A DNA stretch of 64,000 bases from Bacteroidota bacterium (GTDB lineage Bacteria > Bacteroidota > Bacteroidia > Chitinophagales > Chitinophagaceae), in NCBI GenBank assembly GCA_018268055.1, contig JAFDXF010000089.1:1-64000 (forward strand), read 5' to 3'. The notes beneath the pieces were generated by a model. The model was not told the DNA's origin. It worked only from the letters and a program-made list of their open reading frames with translations, and did no database searches. A program made the translations under genes and the position numbers. This document shows positions 19,070 through 27,310 of the stretch, piece after piece (within the stretch, counting starts at the first letter, position 1; every line of letters starts with the position of its first letter).

Positions 19070-20212
19070 TTATGAAATTAAATTGCTGATTTCTTCTTTT
19101 ACTGATTCTATAAATTGTTCTGCATCCCTTTTCTTTAGAGCAAGACTTGGTAGCAAGCGAATTACATTTGGCTTTGCTTCGCCGGTAAAAATTTTATGTT
19201 TCCAAAGTAAATTCTTTTTCAAATCTTTAATTTCTTCAGATACATCAAAGCCAATCATTAAACCTCTGCCACGAACATTTTTTAATTGTGGTATAGTTTT
19301 TAATTCATCTTGCAGATATTTACCGATCATTGTTGCATTGCCCATTAATTTCTCTTCTTCCAATACTTCTAATACGGCTATAGCCGCTGCACAGGCCAAA
19401 TGATTCCCTCCGAATGTAGTGCCAAGTTGAAAATGTTTTGGCTTTATATGTGGAGCAATAATAATTCCGGCAACGGGAAATCCATTGCCCATTCCCTTTG
19501 CCATCGTGTAAATATCTGCCTGTACGCCTGCATAATCATGGCTAAAAAATTTTCCTGTTCTTCCATAGCCACATTGTACGCTATCTGCAATGTATAAGGC
19601 GCCATAATGATCACACAGACTACGAATTTTTTTCAGAAACGAAACTTCTGCAACATTAATACCACCTACGCCTTGAATTCCTTCGATGATAACTGATGAA
19701 ATTGCATGCCCTTGTTTAGAAAAACATTCTTCTAAAGCCGCTTCATCATTGAATGGAAGAAAGATTACGTTGTCTGTTTCATTTACCGGTGCAATGTAGT
19801 TTTTATTGTCAGTTGCTGAAACCGCCAATGAAGTTCTACCATGAAAAGATTTGTTGAAAGCAATTATCTTTTTTCTTCCATTATGAAAAGATGCTAATTT
19901 GAGTGCATTTTCATTGGCTTCTGCTCCGCTGTTGCAAAGGAATAATTGATAATCTTCCTTGCCTGAAACTTTTCCCAATTTTGTTGCAAGCTCTTGTTGC
20001 AATGGAATCCGAATGGAGTTTGAATAGAATGCAATTTTTTCTAACTGCTCTTCTATTCTTTTCACCCAATGCGGATGTGTGTGTCCGATGCTGATAACAG
20101 CATGTCCGCCATACAAGTCGAGATATTGTTCGCCTTTGTCATCCCATACATACGAGCCTCTTGCTTTAGAGATGATGATGTCATTAATAGGGTAAACGTC
20201 AAAGAGGGTCAT
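19070..20212 (-). CDS. argD: N-acylornithine aminotransferase
   Basis: ArgD is a class III PLP aminotransferase that makes N-acylornithine from the semialdehyde and glutamate. The 380-residue protein contains LYGGHAVISIGHTHP at the N-terminus, FCNSGAEANENALKLA for the phosphate group of PLP, IADSVQCGYGRTG with the PLP-binding aspartate, and the Schiff-base lysine in TMAKGMGNGFP. The start codon abuts the left copy of an inverted repeat that flanks the four-helix-bundle gene, so the upstream sequence of argD has been changed by that insert. argF' follows after 14 bases. Confidence 0.95.
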   Translation of the reverse strand: MTLFDVYPINDIIISKARGSYVWDDKGEQYLDLYGGHAVISIGHTHPHWVKRIEEQLEKIAFYSNSIRIPLQQELATKLGKVSGKEDYQLFLCNSGAEANENALKLASFHNGRKKIIAFNKSFHGRTSLAVSATDNKNYIAPVNETDNVIFLPFNDEAALEECFSKQGHAISSVIIEGIQGVGGINVAEVSFLKKIRSLCDHYGALYIADSVQCGYGRTGKFFSHDYAGVQADIYTMAKGMGNGFPVAGIIIAPHIKPKHFQLGTTFGGNHLACAAAIAVLEVLEEEKLMGNATMIGKYLQDELKTIPQLKNVRGRGLMIGFDVSEEIKDLKKNLLWKHKIFTGEAKPNVIRLLPSLALKKRDAEQFIESVKEEISNLIS

Positions 20213-20231
20213 AAGTTTTATGTGTTAAGTA
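20213..20231. repeat. Left arm of 19-base inverted repeat
   Basis: AAGTTTTATGTGTTAAGTA starts on the base next to the argD start codon. Its reverse complement occurs at 20620-20638 with 17 of 19 bases identical. The two arms bracket the four-helix-bundle gene exactly. Confidence 0.7.
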
Positions 20232-20252
20232 ATTAGTATTAGAGTTTAAAGA

Positions 20253-20612
20253 TTAAGCGTTGCCTCTCACTTTTAAAATTAGCTTAATTAGCATTCCTTT
20301 TATTTCATTTATTAGCTTATCAAGAATCTCAAAACTTTCATCATTCAAATATTTTAAATCTTTGGCTAAAATAATATAATATTCAGATTCATTTGAAGAA
20401 CCTAATGCGATGTTTAAATAATGAGCTAACTTGTTGTTTGAATTCTTCCCACAGCCTTCGGCGATATTTGCTGCGATTGAAAAAGCAGACCTTCTTAATT
20501 GACTAGTTAATCCAAACAATTCCTGTGAGGGAAATGTTTGTGTTGTTTTATAAGCAGTCAGAGTGAATTCGTGTGATTTACTCCAGACTTTTAATTCTTT
20601 AAAGTTTTGCAT
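20253..20612 (-). CDS. Four-helix-bundle protein (23S rRNA intervening-sequence protein family)
   Basis: This 119-residue protein matches the S23/IVP four-helix-bundle family. It starts with the family hallmark FKELKVWSKSHEFTLTAYKTT, continues with LFGLTSQLRRSAFSIAANIAEG and the NKLAHYLNIALGSSNESEYY helix, and ends in a long hydrophobic helix. Members occur inside split 23S rRNA genes, as partners (Avd) of diversity-generating retroelements, and very often as lone genes in Bacteroidota. Here it sits in the middle of the arginine operon between argC and argD and is flanked by a 19-base inverted repeat. It has no known link to arginine synthesis, so I read it as an insert. Confidence 0.9.
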   Translation of the reverse strand: MQNFKELKVWSKSHEFTLTAYKTTQTFPSQELFGLTSQLRRSAFSIAANIAEGCGKNSNNKLAHYLNIALGSSNESEYYIILAKDLKYLNDESFEILDKLINEIKGMLIKLILKVRGNA

Positions 20613-20619
20613 AACTTAA

Positions 20620-20638
20620 TACTTATCACATAATACTT
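20620..20638. repeat. Right arm of 19-base inverted repeat
   Basis: TACTTATCACATAATACTT is the inverted partner of 20213-20231 (17/19). It begins 8 bases before the four-helix-bundle start codon and reaches two bases into the argC stop codon at 20637-20639. Confidence 0.7.
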
Positions 20639-21629
20639 AAAACATCGATGCTTTCAATTTTAGCCCTGTTGTCTCCTCCAACTCAAACATAAGATTCATA
20701 TTTTGCACAGCCTGACCACTTGCACCTTTCAATAAGTTATCTGCAACAGAATGAACGACCAGTAGCGAGCCTGCTTTTTCTAATTGAATGATACATTTAT
20801 TAGTATTGACTGCTTGCTTTAGGAATACGGGCTCTTTGGTAATGAGTGTAAACGGCTGTCCTTTATAAAACTCCTCATAAAGTTTATATAACTCATGTAA
20901 GCTAAGGTCGCAGTTTATTTGCGAGCTTATAAATATTCCTCTTGTAAAATCTCCTCGCCAAGGTACAAAATGAAATCCTCCTTGTTCGGATGGTGCTTTG
21001 GGAAAACTCTCTTGCAATTGATGAAGTGATTGATGTATTTCAAAAAGATGCTGATGATTTAATGTCTTATATGCCTGAATATTATTTTCTCGCCAACTGA
21101 AATGTGATGTTGGTGAAAGAGACTGTCCGGCACCGGTGCTTCCTGTTATTCCTGTTGTATGCACTTCTTTGAGCAAACCGGCTTTGGCAAGTGGTAGAAG
21201 GCCAAGTTGTATTGTTGTGGCAAAACATCCGGGATTGGCAACGTTCTGTGCTTTCTTGATTTGCTCCTTATTGAGCTCGGGTAGGCCATAGATAAATTGA
21301 CGATTGCCAAACTTCGAATCTTTAATCAGTCTAAAATCATTTGCGAGGTCTATTATTTTTATTTTATCAGCAATTTTATTTTCTTTTAAAAATTTTGCTG
21401 ATTCACCATGTCCAAGGCAAAGAAATATTACGTCGACATCATTGGATAGTTCGTTGGTAAATGTCAACTCACTTTCTCCCAATAAATCATGATGCACAGA
21501 TGAAACAGGATTACCTGCATTACTTCTGCTGTGAATAAATGAAATTTTTGCTTTTGGGTGATTGAGTAATAAACGAATTAATTCTCCACCTGTATAGCCT
21601 GCTCCGCCAATAATTCCAACATGAATCAT
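20637..21629 (-). CDS. argC: N-acyl-gamma-glutamyl-phosphate reductase
   Basis: ArgC reduces N-acylglutamyl phosphate to the semialdehyde with NADPH. The 330-residue protein starts with the Rossmann motif VGIIGGAGYTGGELIRLL and carries the active-site cysteine in NVANPGCFATTIQLGLLPL. The LVPWRGDFTRG-like segment FVPWRGDFTRGIF and the C-terminal NLLKGASGQAVQNMNLM are typical of the family. It is the third gene of the cluster, 69 bases after argG. Its stop codon overlaps the right arm of the repeat that flanks the four-helix-bundle gene. Confidence 0.96.
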   Translation of the reverse strand: MIHVGIIGGAGYTGGELIRLLLNHPKAKISFIHSRSNAGNPVSSVHHDLLGESELTFTNELSNDVDVIFLCLGHGESAKFLKENKIADKIKIIDLANDFRLIKDSKFGNRQFIYGLPELNKEQIKKAQNVANPGCFATTIQLGLLPLAKAGLLKEVHTTGITGSTGAGQSLSPTSHFSWRENNIQAYKTLNHQHLFEIHQSLHQLQESFPKAPSEQGGFHFVPWRGDFTRGIFISSQINCDLSLHELYKLYEEFYKGQPFTLITKEPVFLKQAVNTNKCIIQLEKAGSLLVVHSVADNLLKGASGQAVQNMNLMFELEETTGLKLKASMF

Positions 21630-21698
21630 AAATTATTATTTTGAGTTCAAGTATTTTTTATAAATACATATAATGTAACACTTATTAACTAAAACTTT

Positions 21699-22895
21699 CT
21701 ACTTGCTTCCACTATTCACTGCTTCCCAAATTCTTGTTTGATTACCAAAAATTTTACTGAAGCCTCTTACATCTTCTCCGGTAAATCCTGTATTCATTTC
21801 GCCGTATTTACCAAACTTGCTATTCATCAAATCAAACTTACTTTCAACGCCGATGATTTGAAAACGATAGGGAAATAGTTGTATAAACACGTCACCGGTT
21901 ACATTTTGTTGACTGTTTTCTAAAAATGATTCAATGTCTCTCATCACCGGGTCTAAGATTTGTCCTTCGTGTAGCCAGTTGCCATAGAATTGTGCTAATG
22001 TATCTTTCCATTGTAGCTGCCATTTTGTAAGTACATTTTTTTCTAAGGCGTGATGTGCTTTTAAAATAATCATTGGTGCGGCTGCTTCAAAACCTACACG
22101 GCCTTTAATACCAATGATTGTATCGCCTACATGAATATCTCTACCTATTCCGTAAGGGCCGGCAAGTGTTTGTAAGTGTTGAATGGCTTCTGTTGGATGA
22201 TTAAATGTTTTTTCATTCACCGCAATCAATTCGCCTTTGGTAAAACTTAATTTTATTTCTTCGCTTTCGGTTTTCGTTACTTGAGTAGGCCAAGCTTCTT
22301 CGGGCAACATTCCTTTTGAAGAAAGTGTTTCTTTTCCGCCTACACTTGTGCCCCAAAGACCTTTATTGATAGAATACATTGCTTTTTCAAAATTCATTTC
22401 AATGCCTTTGCTCTTCAAGTATGCTATTTCTTCTTCACGACTCAATTTTAAATCACGAATAGGAGTGATGATGGGCACGCCGGGTATCATGATATGAAAA
22501 ATCATATCAAAGCGAACCTGGTCATTGCCGGCGCCTGTGCTACCATGTGCTACGGCATCAGCATTTAGTTTTTTTACATGCGCTGCAATGTGTATTGCCT
22601 GACTTAATCTTTCAGCAGATACGGAAAGTGGATAAGTGTTGTTTTTAAGACAATTGCCAAAAACCAAATATTTAATTATTCGTTCGTAATAATCTTTCAC
22701 CGCATTAATAGTTGTGTGAGATTTTACTCCTAAGCTATAAGCATGTTTTTCAATTTTAGCTAATTCATCCTCACTAAAGCCGCCGGTATTTACGATGATA
22801 CTGTGTACTTCAAAATCTTTTTCTTCACTTAGATATTTTACACAATACGTAGTGTCTAATCCTCCGCTAAAACCTAAAACTATTTTTTTCGTCAT
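21699..22895 (-). CDS. argG: Argininosuccinate synthase
   Basis: ArgG joins citrulline and aspartate with ATP hydrolysis to AMP. The 398-residue protein starts with the PP-loop LGFSGGLDTTYC and carries HGSTGAGNDQVRFD, the YSINKGLWGTSVGG region and a C-terminal MNTGFTGEDVRGF segment. The length is normal. It is the second gene of the cluster, placed before argC. In this pathway citrulline is produced only after deacylation of N-acylcitrulline, so ArgG acts after the M20 enzyme although its gene comes earlier. Confidence 0.96.
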   Translation of the reverse strand: MTKKIVLGFSGGLDTTYCVKYLSEEKDFEVHSIIVNTGGFSEDELAKIEKHAYSLGVKSHTTINAVKDYYERIIKYLVFGNCLKNNTYPLSVSAERLSQAIHIAAHVKKLNADAVAHGSTGAGNDQVRFDMIFHIMIPGVPIITPIRDLKLSREEEIAYLKSKGIEMNFEKAMYSINKGLWGTSVGGKETLSSKGMLPEEAWPTQVTKTESEEIKLSFTKGELIAVNEKTFNHPTEAIQHLQTLAGPYGIGRDIHVGDTIIGIKGRVGFEAAAPMIILKAHHALEKNVLTKWQLQWKDTLAQFYGNWLHEGQILDPVMRDIESFLENSQQNVTGDVFIQLFPYRFQIIGVESKFDLMNSKFGKYGEMNTGFTGEDVRGFSKIFGNQTRIWEAVNSGSK

Positions 22896-22949
22896 TTTAT
22901 ATATCCGGTTAAAATTTTTAGAAAAACATTTTTAATGAAGCAAACGAGT

Positions 22950-23657
22950 TTAAAAATTAAATAAGAAATGGAAGAAAGATCTTGGCTTTGAAGATTTTCC
23001 GTTTGAGTCTTTTCTTTGAAAGGTTTTAAGCAATCTCCATTGTTTGATTCTTTGCAAGCGTTCTAACACTTTTGATTTTCGTTTGAAAAACTCTTTTGTT
23101 TCTTCAGGTTCATAGTGATCTTTTGGATCGTAGAGCATTGCTGTGCACATGCAGTTTTTTCTTTCTTTGCTCATTAGGATATCATAGTTCACACAGCTTT
23201 TGCATCCTGCCCAAAAAGCTTCATCCTGTGTCAGTTCAGAATAAGTTACAGGTTCATATCCAAGGTCGCTATTGATTTTCATCACAGCTAATCCGGTAGT
23301 GAGCCCGAAAATTTTTGCATCAGGATACTGCTCTCTTGATAAGTTAAAAATCTTTTGTTTGATTGATTTGGCTACACCACTTTTACGAAATGCAGGTGCA
23401 ACAATCAGTCCACTATTCGCTACATATTCGCCGTGGCTCCAAGTTTCGATATAGCAAAAGCCCACCCATTCATTTTTATCGGTAAGGGCAATCACTGCTT
23501 TGCCTTCGTCAATCTTTTTTTCTACATACTCCGGATTGCGCTTGGCAATTCCTGTACCTCTGGCTTTTGCAGAGGATTCCATTTCGTCTGTGATGGTTTT
23601 TGAATACACTTTATCGATAGCAGTTGCTACTCTGATAATTATATTTTGATTGTCCAT
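22950..23657 (-). CDS. GNAT-family acyltransferase, candidate N-acylglutamate synthase
   Basis: This 235-residue protein has a GNAT core with the acyl-CoA loop VAPAFRKSGVAKSIKQKIF (about residues 86-104). A C-terminal cysteine-rich part reads GCKSC and, about 16 residues on, NCMC; this is unusual for GNATs and could bind a metal. Genes of this kind head arginine operons in Bacteroidota, where no classical argA or argJ is found, and they are taken to make N-acetyl- or N-succinylglutamate. That function here is an inference from position. It is the first gene of the cluster, 54 bases before argG, directly behind the structured leader. Confidence 0.75.
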   Translation of the reverse strand: MDNQNIIIRVATAIDKVYSKTITDEMESSAKARGTGIAKRNPEYVEKKIDEGKAVIALTDKNEWVGFCYIETWSHGEYVANSGLIVAPAFRKSGVAKSIKQKIFNLSREQYPDAKIFGLTTGLAVMKINSDLGYEPVTYSELTQDEAFWAGCKSCVNYDILMSKERKNCMCTAMLYDPKDHYEPEETKEFFKRKSKVLERLQRIKQWRLLKTFQRKDSNGKSSKPRSFFHFLFNF

Positions 23658-23669
23658 TTATTTATTCTT

Positions 23670-23840
23670 AAAAAAATAATAGAGGTTCACCAGTCCATTT
23701 GGGTTTAACAGGAGTTTGTTCACTGACAGGGACCTTGGTGAGGGGTTAGTCCTGTCAGATAACAGGCGTACGTCGGGGGCGAGAAAATGTAAACACATCA
23801 AACCCCACAGAGTAAACTCCGCTGGTAATTGGTGCATGGA
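23670..23840 (-). ncRNA. Candidate structured leader or small RNA before the arginine operon
   Basis: This stretch is clearly richer in G and C than its flanks and contains several nested pairings (plus-strand coordinates): ACCAG 23689-23693 with CTGGT 23822-23826; GGAGTTT 23711-23717 with AAACTCC 23814-23820; CTGACAGG 23723-23730 with CCTGTCAG 23751-23758; GGGG 23775-23778 with CCCC 23803-23806; and ATGT/ACAT inside the last. On the minus strand the fold ends in a U-tract (23676-23670), 13 bases before the GNAT start, like a terminator or attenuator. I see no hallmark of RNase P, tmRNA, SRP RNA or the common riboswitches. With the AT-rich remainder up to 23962 it fills the 305-base gap. Confidence 0.5.
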
Positions 23841-23962
23841 AGGCCACCTGCTTTGTATGTGTAAGAATATTAACCATTTTTACAAACAAGTTGTAATTTT
23901 GGTGACAAATGTATAATAATAGTTCAATAACTATTGTAATTTTTTTGTTATAAATATTTTTT

Positions 23963-24403
23963 ATGGAGATTGAAAATGCCTCATTGTCCGAACAACCGTT
24001 GGTAAAAGAAGCTGCAAAAAAGCCTTCAAAATTTAAAAAATTTATTAGAATTGTTTTAATTCTGGCGATATTGGCAACAGCAGTCTTTATTTATTTCAAA
24101 TACTTCTTTGTTTTTGGAGATGGTGTTAAAAGCGGCCACTTAAACTTAGTCGTACGAAAAGGAAATGTTTTTAAAACCTATGAAGGTAAGCTGATACAGG
24201 AAGGTTATAAAGGTGAAAAGCCTGGCACGATTCAGTCTTTTGTGTTTGACTTTTCTATAAAAGATAAACGCATCTATGATATTTTAGCTGCTAATAGCGG
24301 CAAAATGTTTGATTTGCATTACAAGGAGTATCATGGTGTGGTACCATGGAGAGGCAATACTGTTTATGTGGTAGATAGTATTTTGTCAATGAAAGATGAA
24401 TAA
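23963..24403 (+). CDS. Membrane-anchored protein of unknown function
   Basis: I do not recognise a characterised family. The 146-residue protein has a lysine-rich cytoplasmic N-terminus, one membrane segment at about residues 27-50 (IRIVLILAILATAVFIYFKYFF) and an extracytoplasmic domain of about 95 residues. Visible motifs there are GHLNLVVRKGNVFKTYEGKL and a C-terminal VVPWRGNTVYVVDSIL. Related short proteins appear in Bacteroidota genomes, at times misnamed 6-phosphogluconate dehydrogenase; this sequence has no dehydrogenase motif. It is divergent from the arginine cluster and convergent with the RsmI-like gene, 3 bases apart. Confidence 0.75.
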   Translation: MEIENASLSEQPLVKEAAKKPSKFKKFIRIVLILAILATAVFIYFKYFFVFGDGVKSGHLNLVVRKGNVFKTYEGKLIQEGYKGEKPGTIQSFVFDFSIKDKRIYDILAANSGKMFDLHYKEYHGVVPWRGNTVYVVDSILSMKDE

Positions 24404-24406
24404 CTT

Positions 24407-25105
24407 TTAGTTACCTGCATATAAAAGAAATATTGCTGGTCTTTTGTGTAAGTCGGTTTTTTCTTTCTTCCACTCGGCAATACTTTTTGTTTTAATCCAT
24501 TCATTTTTGCCTGTAATGTCTGCAGCAATACAAAGTTTTGTTGTGGCACTGCAAACTTTTAAGATGGCTTCAATCAATTGATTATTGCGATAAGGCGTTT
24601 CAATAAAAATTTCAGTACAGCTTTTTTTTGCTGAATCGTTTTCTAATTCTTTTATAGCCTTTAAGCGTTGGGCATTATCAATAGGAAGATAGCCCGAAAA
24701 GCGAAACTGCTGACCATTCATTCCGCTTGCCATCAATGCTAGCAAAATAGAGCTTGGGCCTACAAGAGGTTTTATACTTGCTCCATACTCTTGTGCTGCT
24801 GCAATAAGTTTTTGTCCCGGATCGGCAACACCCGGACATCCCGCTTCACTGATGATACCAATATTTTTTCCTTCGTTTAATTTGCTTTTAAACATTGCTA
24901 ATGCGGCAAACTCATCTTTCATATTAACCCATTCGTAATTGTCTATTACCATTTCGGGCCAAATTTGTTTAAAAAAACGCCGAGTAGTACGTTCATTCTC
25001 TGCAAAAAATATGGAACAATTTTTTATTGCATCTATTATATATTCAGGAATAGTGTGTTGCGCTTCTTCTGCCAAAAGTGTGGGTATAAGATAAATGGTG
25101 GACAT
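24407..25105 (-). CDS. Tetrapyrrole-methylase-fold methyltransferase, RsmI family
   Basis: The 232-residue protein has the tetrapyrrole methylase fold used by RsmI, which 2'-O-methylates C1402 of 16S rRNA. Visible motifs are the N-terminal IYLIPTLLAE, the ISEAGCPGVADPG loop that binds S-adenosylmethionine, the VGPSSILLALMASGMNG segment and FIETPYRN. It lacks the C-terminal extension of E. coli RsmI and is shorter, as in the Bacteroidota branch annotated as a SAM-dependent methyltransferase of this family. Whether it modifies the same nucleotide is unproven. The EI24 gene lies directly upstream with a 3-base gap. Confidence 0.85.
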   Translation of the reverse strand: MSTIYLIPTLLAEEAQHTIPEYIIDAIKNCSIFFAENERTTRRFFKQIWPEMVIDNYEWVNMKDEFAALAMFKSKLNEGKNIGIISEAGCPGVADPGQKLIAAAQEYGASIKPLVGPSSILLALMASGMNGQQFRFSGYLPIDNAQRLKAIKELENDSAKKSCTEIFIETPYRNNQLIEAILKVCSATTKLCIAADITGKNEWIKTKSIAEWKKEKTDLHKRPAIFLLYAGN

Positions 25106-25108
25106 TGT

Positions 25109-25855
25109 TTACTCGCTTTTCATTTTATGAACACTTAATGTTGCAGCTATAATAGCATAAGCCGGAGCCAGCACAATTAGTAAGTGCATTAGATAAAATA
25201 CAAATCCATTTCCTATGGCAAGACCTTTGTAATAGTTAATGAATTTTATGCTTTCAGGCGGTGTAAGTTTTTCTCTTACCAAACTGAAATCAAGCATTGA
25301 AAATCCAAAGTAATAGCATTCGAGTACAAGTGCAATGACGGGTGTAATCCACCCTACTACAGGTATTAAAGAGAGTAGGATTAAAGCAAGTAGATAAACC
25401 GATTGCCAACCACAATTTCGCAAATCAAGAAGAATGCTTCGAGTACAATCCTTTTTTACTGAAGCCCAATTAAAACTATATTCCTTGTTTTCAATTATAG
25501 CTTCTGTTCTTTCGCTGAGGTATGCGAACAATGGCGCACCAACAATAAGAATCAAATATTTAAAAAATGAAAAATAAAACAGAACTAAAACTAACCGGAG
25601 CATAACACCTGTCATTACAAATAAAAAGCTTAGCCATTCGTTTCTTGCTTGTTGCAGCCATGTTTCTATTCTCAACTGCCGACTCATCCACGATACTGCC
25701 GTATCCGATGAATGCCAGAATAGAAACATACCTATAATAAAAAGCAATGCATAAATGATTCCGGGTATAATAATCCACCTAAAAAAACGATGTTTTTTGA
25801 TAAAAGCACGGGCATCTTCAAATCCCTGAAATGCTATGATTATTTCTTTGAGCAA
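25109..25855 (-). CDS. EI24 / CysZ-like membrane protein
   Basis: This protein has about 248 residues from the TTG at 25855 (LKEIIIAFQGF follows), which agrees with the usual family N-terminus; the open frame itself extends to another TTG at 25909. Four to five hydrophobic segments are visible, with the family pattern of a long helix pair, the LVGAPLFAYLSERTE motif, and VVGWITPVIALVLECYYFGFSMLDF near the end. EI24/CysZ proteins include the sulfate permease CysZ; in Bacteroidota the substrate is unknown. It is likely cotranscribed with the methyltransferase. Confidence 0.8.
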   Translation of the reverse strand: MLKEIIIAFQGFEDARAFIKKHRFFRWIIIPGIIYALLFIIGMFLFWHSSDTAVSWMSRQLRIETWLQQARNEWLSFLFVMTGVMLRLVLVLFYFSFFKYLILIVGAPLFAYLSERTEAIIENKEYSFNWASVKKDCTRSILLDLRNCGWQSVYLLALILLSLIPVVGWITPVIALVLECYYFGFSMLDFSLVREKLTPPESIKFINYYKGLAIGNGFVFYLMHLLIVLAPAYAIIAATLSVHKMKSE

Positions 25856-26047
25856 ACGTAAATTTGGGTAAATATAAATATTACCCAACAAGTTGCCATA
25901 TAAAAACAATGTAGCACTGTAAAAAAAAATAATAAATGACTTTTTTTAGGTGATGCTTATTTTGAAATAACTGGATGAACGGCGGCTTGTTTTAATTCTA
26001 ATATAACTTAACTTAGGTCTCAATACAAAAATTTAAAAGCCATTGGG

Positions 26048-27265
26048 ATGAAAAAATTACTATTAGGTGGGTTAATGTTTTTAAGCTTATCCTTAGTAGC
26101 TCAATACACTATTTCCGGAAAAGTGCTCAATGCAGATAATCAACAACCTATTATCTCGGCGAGTGTTTTTTTGAGTAATACTTCAAAGGGTGCTGTAACC
26201 AATAGTAACGGTGAATTTGTCATTACGAATGTATCAGATGGACAATATGATCTTGTAGCAAGTAGTGTAGGCTTTGTCACGCAGGTTAAAAAAATAAACA
26301 CCCAACGAAATAAAGAGTCTTTGATTTTTTATCTAAAAATAAAAGAATTAGAAGAAGTAGTCGTGGGTGGCTATGCCAATGAGCCTTGGAGTAAATGGGG
26401 GAGGTTATTCATTGATAATTTTATAGGGCAAACGCCATATACAGCAGACTGTAAAATTGAAAATACCCAAACGATTCATTTTAGATTTTTTAAAAAAGAA
26501 AATAAGGTCAAAGCAATTGCCGATGAGCCATTAATTATCGTCAATAAGGCATTAGGATACATTGTAAAATATGATTTAGATTATTTTGAATGTAAGCTGA
26601 ATAGCGGAATTGTGCTATTTCAAGGATATCCCTTTTTTGGGGAGATGATGCCTAAAAGAAATAATATGGAGCGAAAATGGATAGAGCGAAGGAAAAAAGT
26701 TTATTATGGCAGTATGATGCATTTTATGCGCAGTCTTTACAGAAATAACTTAAAAGAAGACGGCTTTGAGGTGCGCAAGTGTATTAAGTATCCCAATGAG
26801 GAAAAAAAGCGGGTACAACTTATTTTTAAAAACAGATTTAACATCATACAAAAAGAAGATGGAAGCCAAGTTGGTATAGTCAAAGATATTGGCGATTCTA
26901 CTGAGTACTATGGCAATGTAGTACACCAACCGGATGAAGTAGAAAAAGTTTTCCCGGATATATTACCTGCCGATAGCATTGCCTTTGCGATTGATAAAAC
27001 TACAGCAGGACTTGAGTTTAAAGATTACTTACAAATTGTATATAAGTTGGCAAAGGAAGATGATGCTTATCTTCAATTTTTCGGCCTTCAACGAAAACCT
27101 ACATTTCCCATTTCGCTAATAACTTTATCCAATGGTAATGAAATAGAAATTCTGAGCAATGGGCTATATTTTAATCCTTTAGATTTATTGTGTACCGGCT
27201 ATTGGAGTTGGAGTGAAAAGATAGCCACTATGTTGCCGTTTGATTACTGGCCGGAGAATAAATAG
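26048..27265 (+). CDS. Exported protein with carboxypeptidase regulatory-like domain
   Basis: The 405-residue protein has a signal peptide ending VAQ, followed by a CarboxypepD_reg-like beta sandwich at about residues 20-100 (ISGKVLNADNQQPIISASVF, then SNGEFVITNVSDGQYDLVAS). This domain is typical of the N-terminus of TonB-dependent receptors and other surface proteins of Bacteroidota. No plug or barrel follows. The remaining roughly 300 residues look globular and I do not recognise them; segments such as YPFFGEMMPKRNNMERKW are shared by uncharacterised Bacteroidota proteins as far as I can recall. The GH2 gene follows after a gap of about 45 bases on the same strand. Confidence 0.75.
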   Translation: MKKLLLGGLMFLSLSLVAQYTISGKVLNADNQQPIISASVFLSNTSKGAVTNSNGEFVITNVSDGQYDLVASSVGFVTQVKKINTQRNKESLIFYLKIKELEEVVVGGYANEPWSKWGRLFIDNFIGQTPYTADCKIENTQTIHFRFFKKENKVKAIADEPLIIVNKALGYIVKYDLDYFECKLNSGIVLFQGYPFFGEMMPKRNNMERKWIERRKKVYYGSMMHFMRSLYRNNLKEDGFEVRKCIKYPNEEKKRVQLIFKNRFNIIQKEDGSQVGIVKDIGDSTEYYGNVVHQPDEVEKVFPDILPADSIAFAIDKTTAGLEFKDYLQIVYKLAKEDDAYLQFFGLQRKPTFPISLITLSNGNEIEILSNGLYFNPLDLLCTGYWSWSEKIATMLPFDYWPENK

Positions 27266-27310
27266 TCTAATACGTCAATAAATAAAATGCTCACTGAAAA
27301 AAATGAAATC

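Noticed and set aside
23716..23916. 66-codon open frame on the plus strand in the leader of the arginine operon
   Set aside because: It lies within the stem-rich region, has no plausible protein features and crosses all pairing elements; a structured RNA explains the region better.
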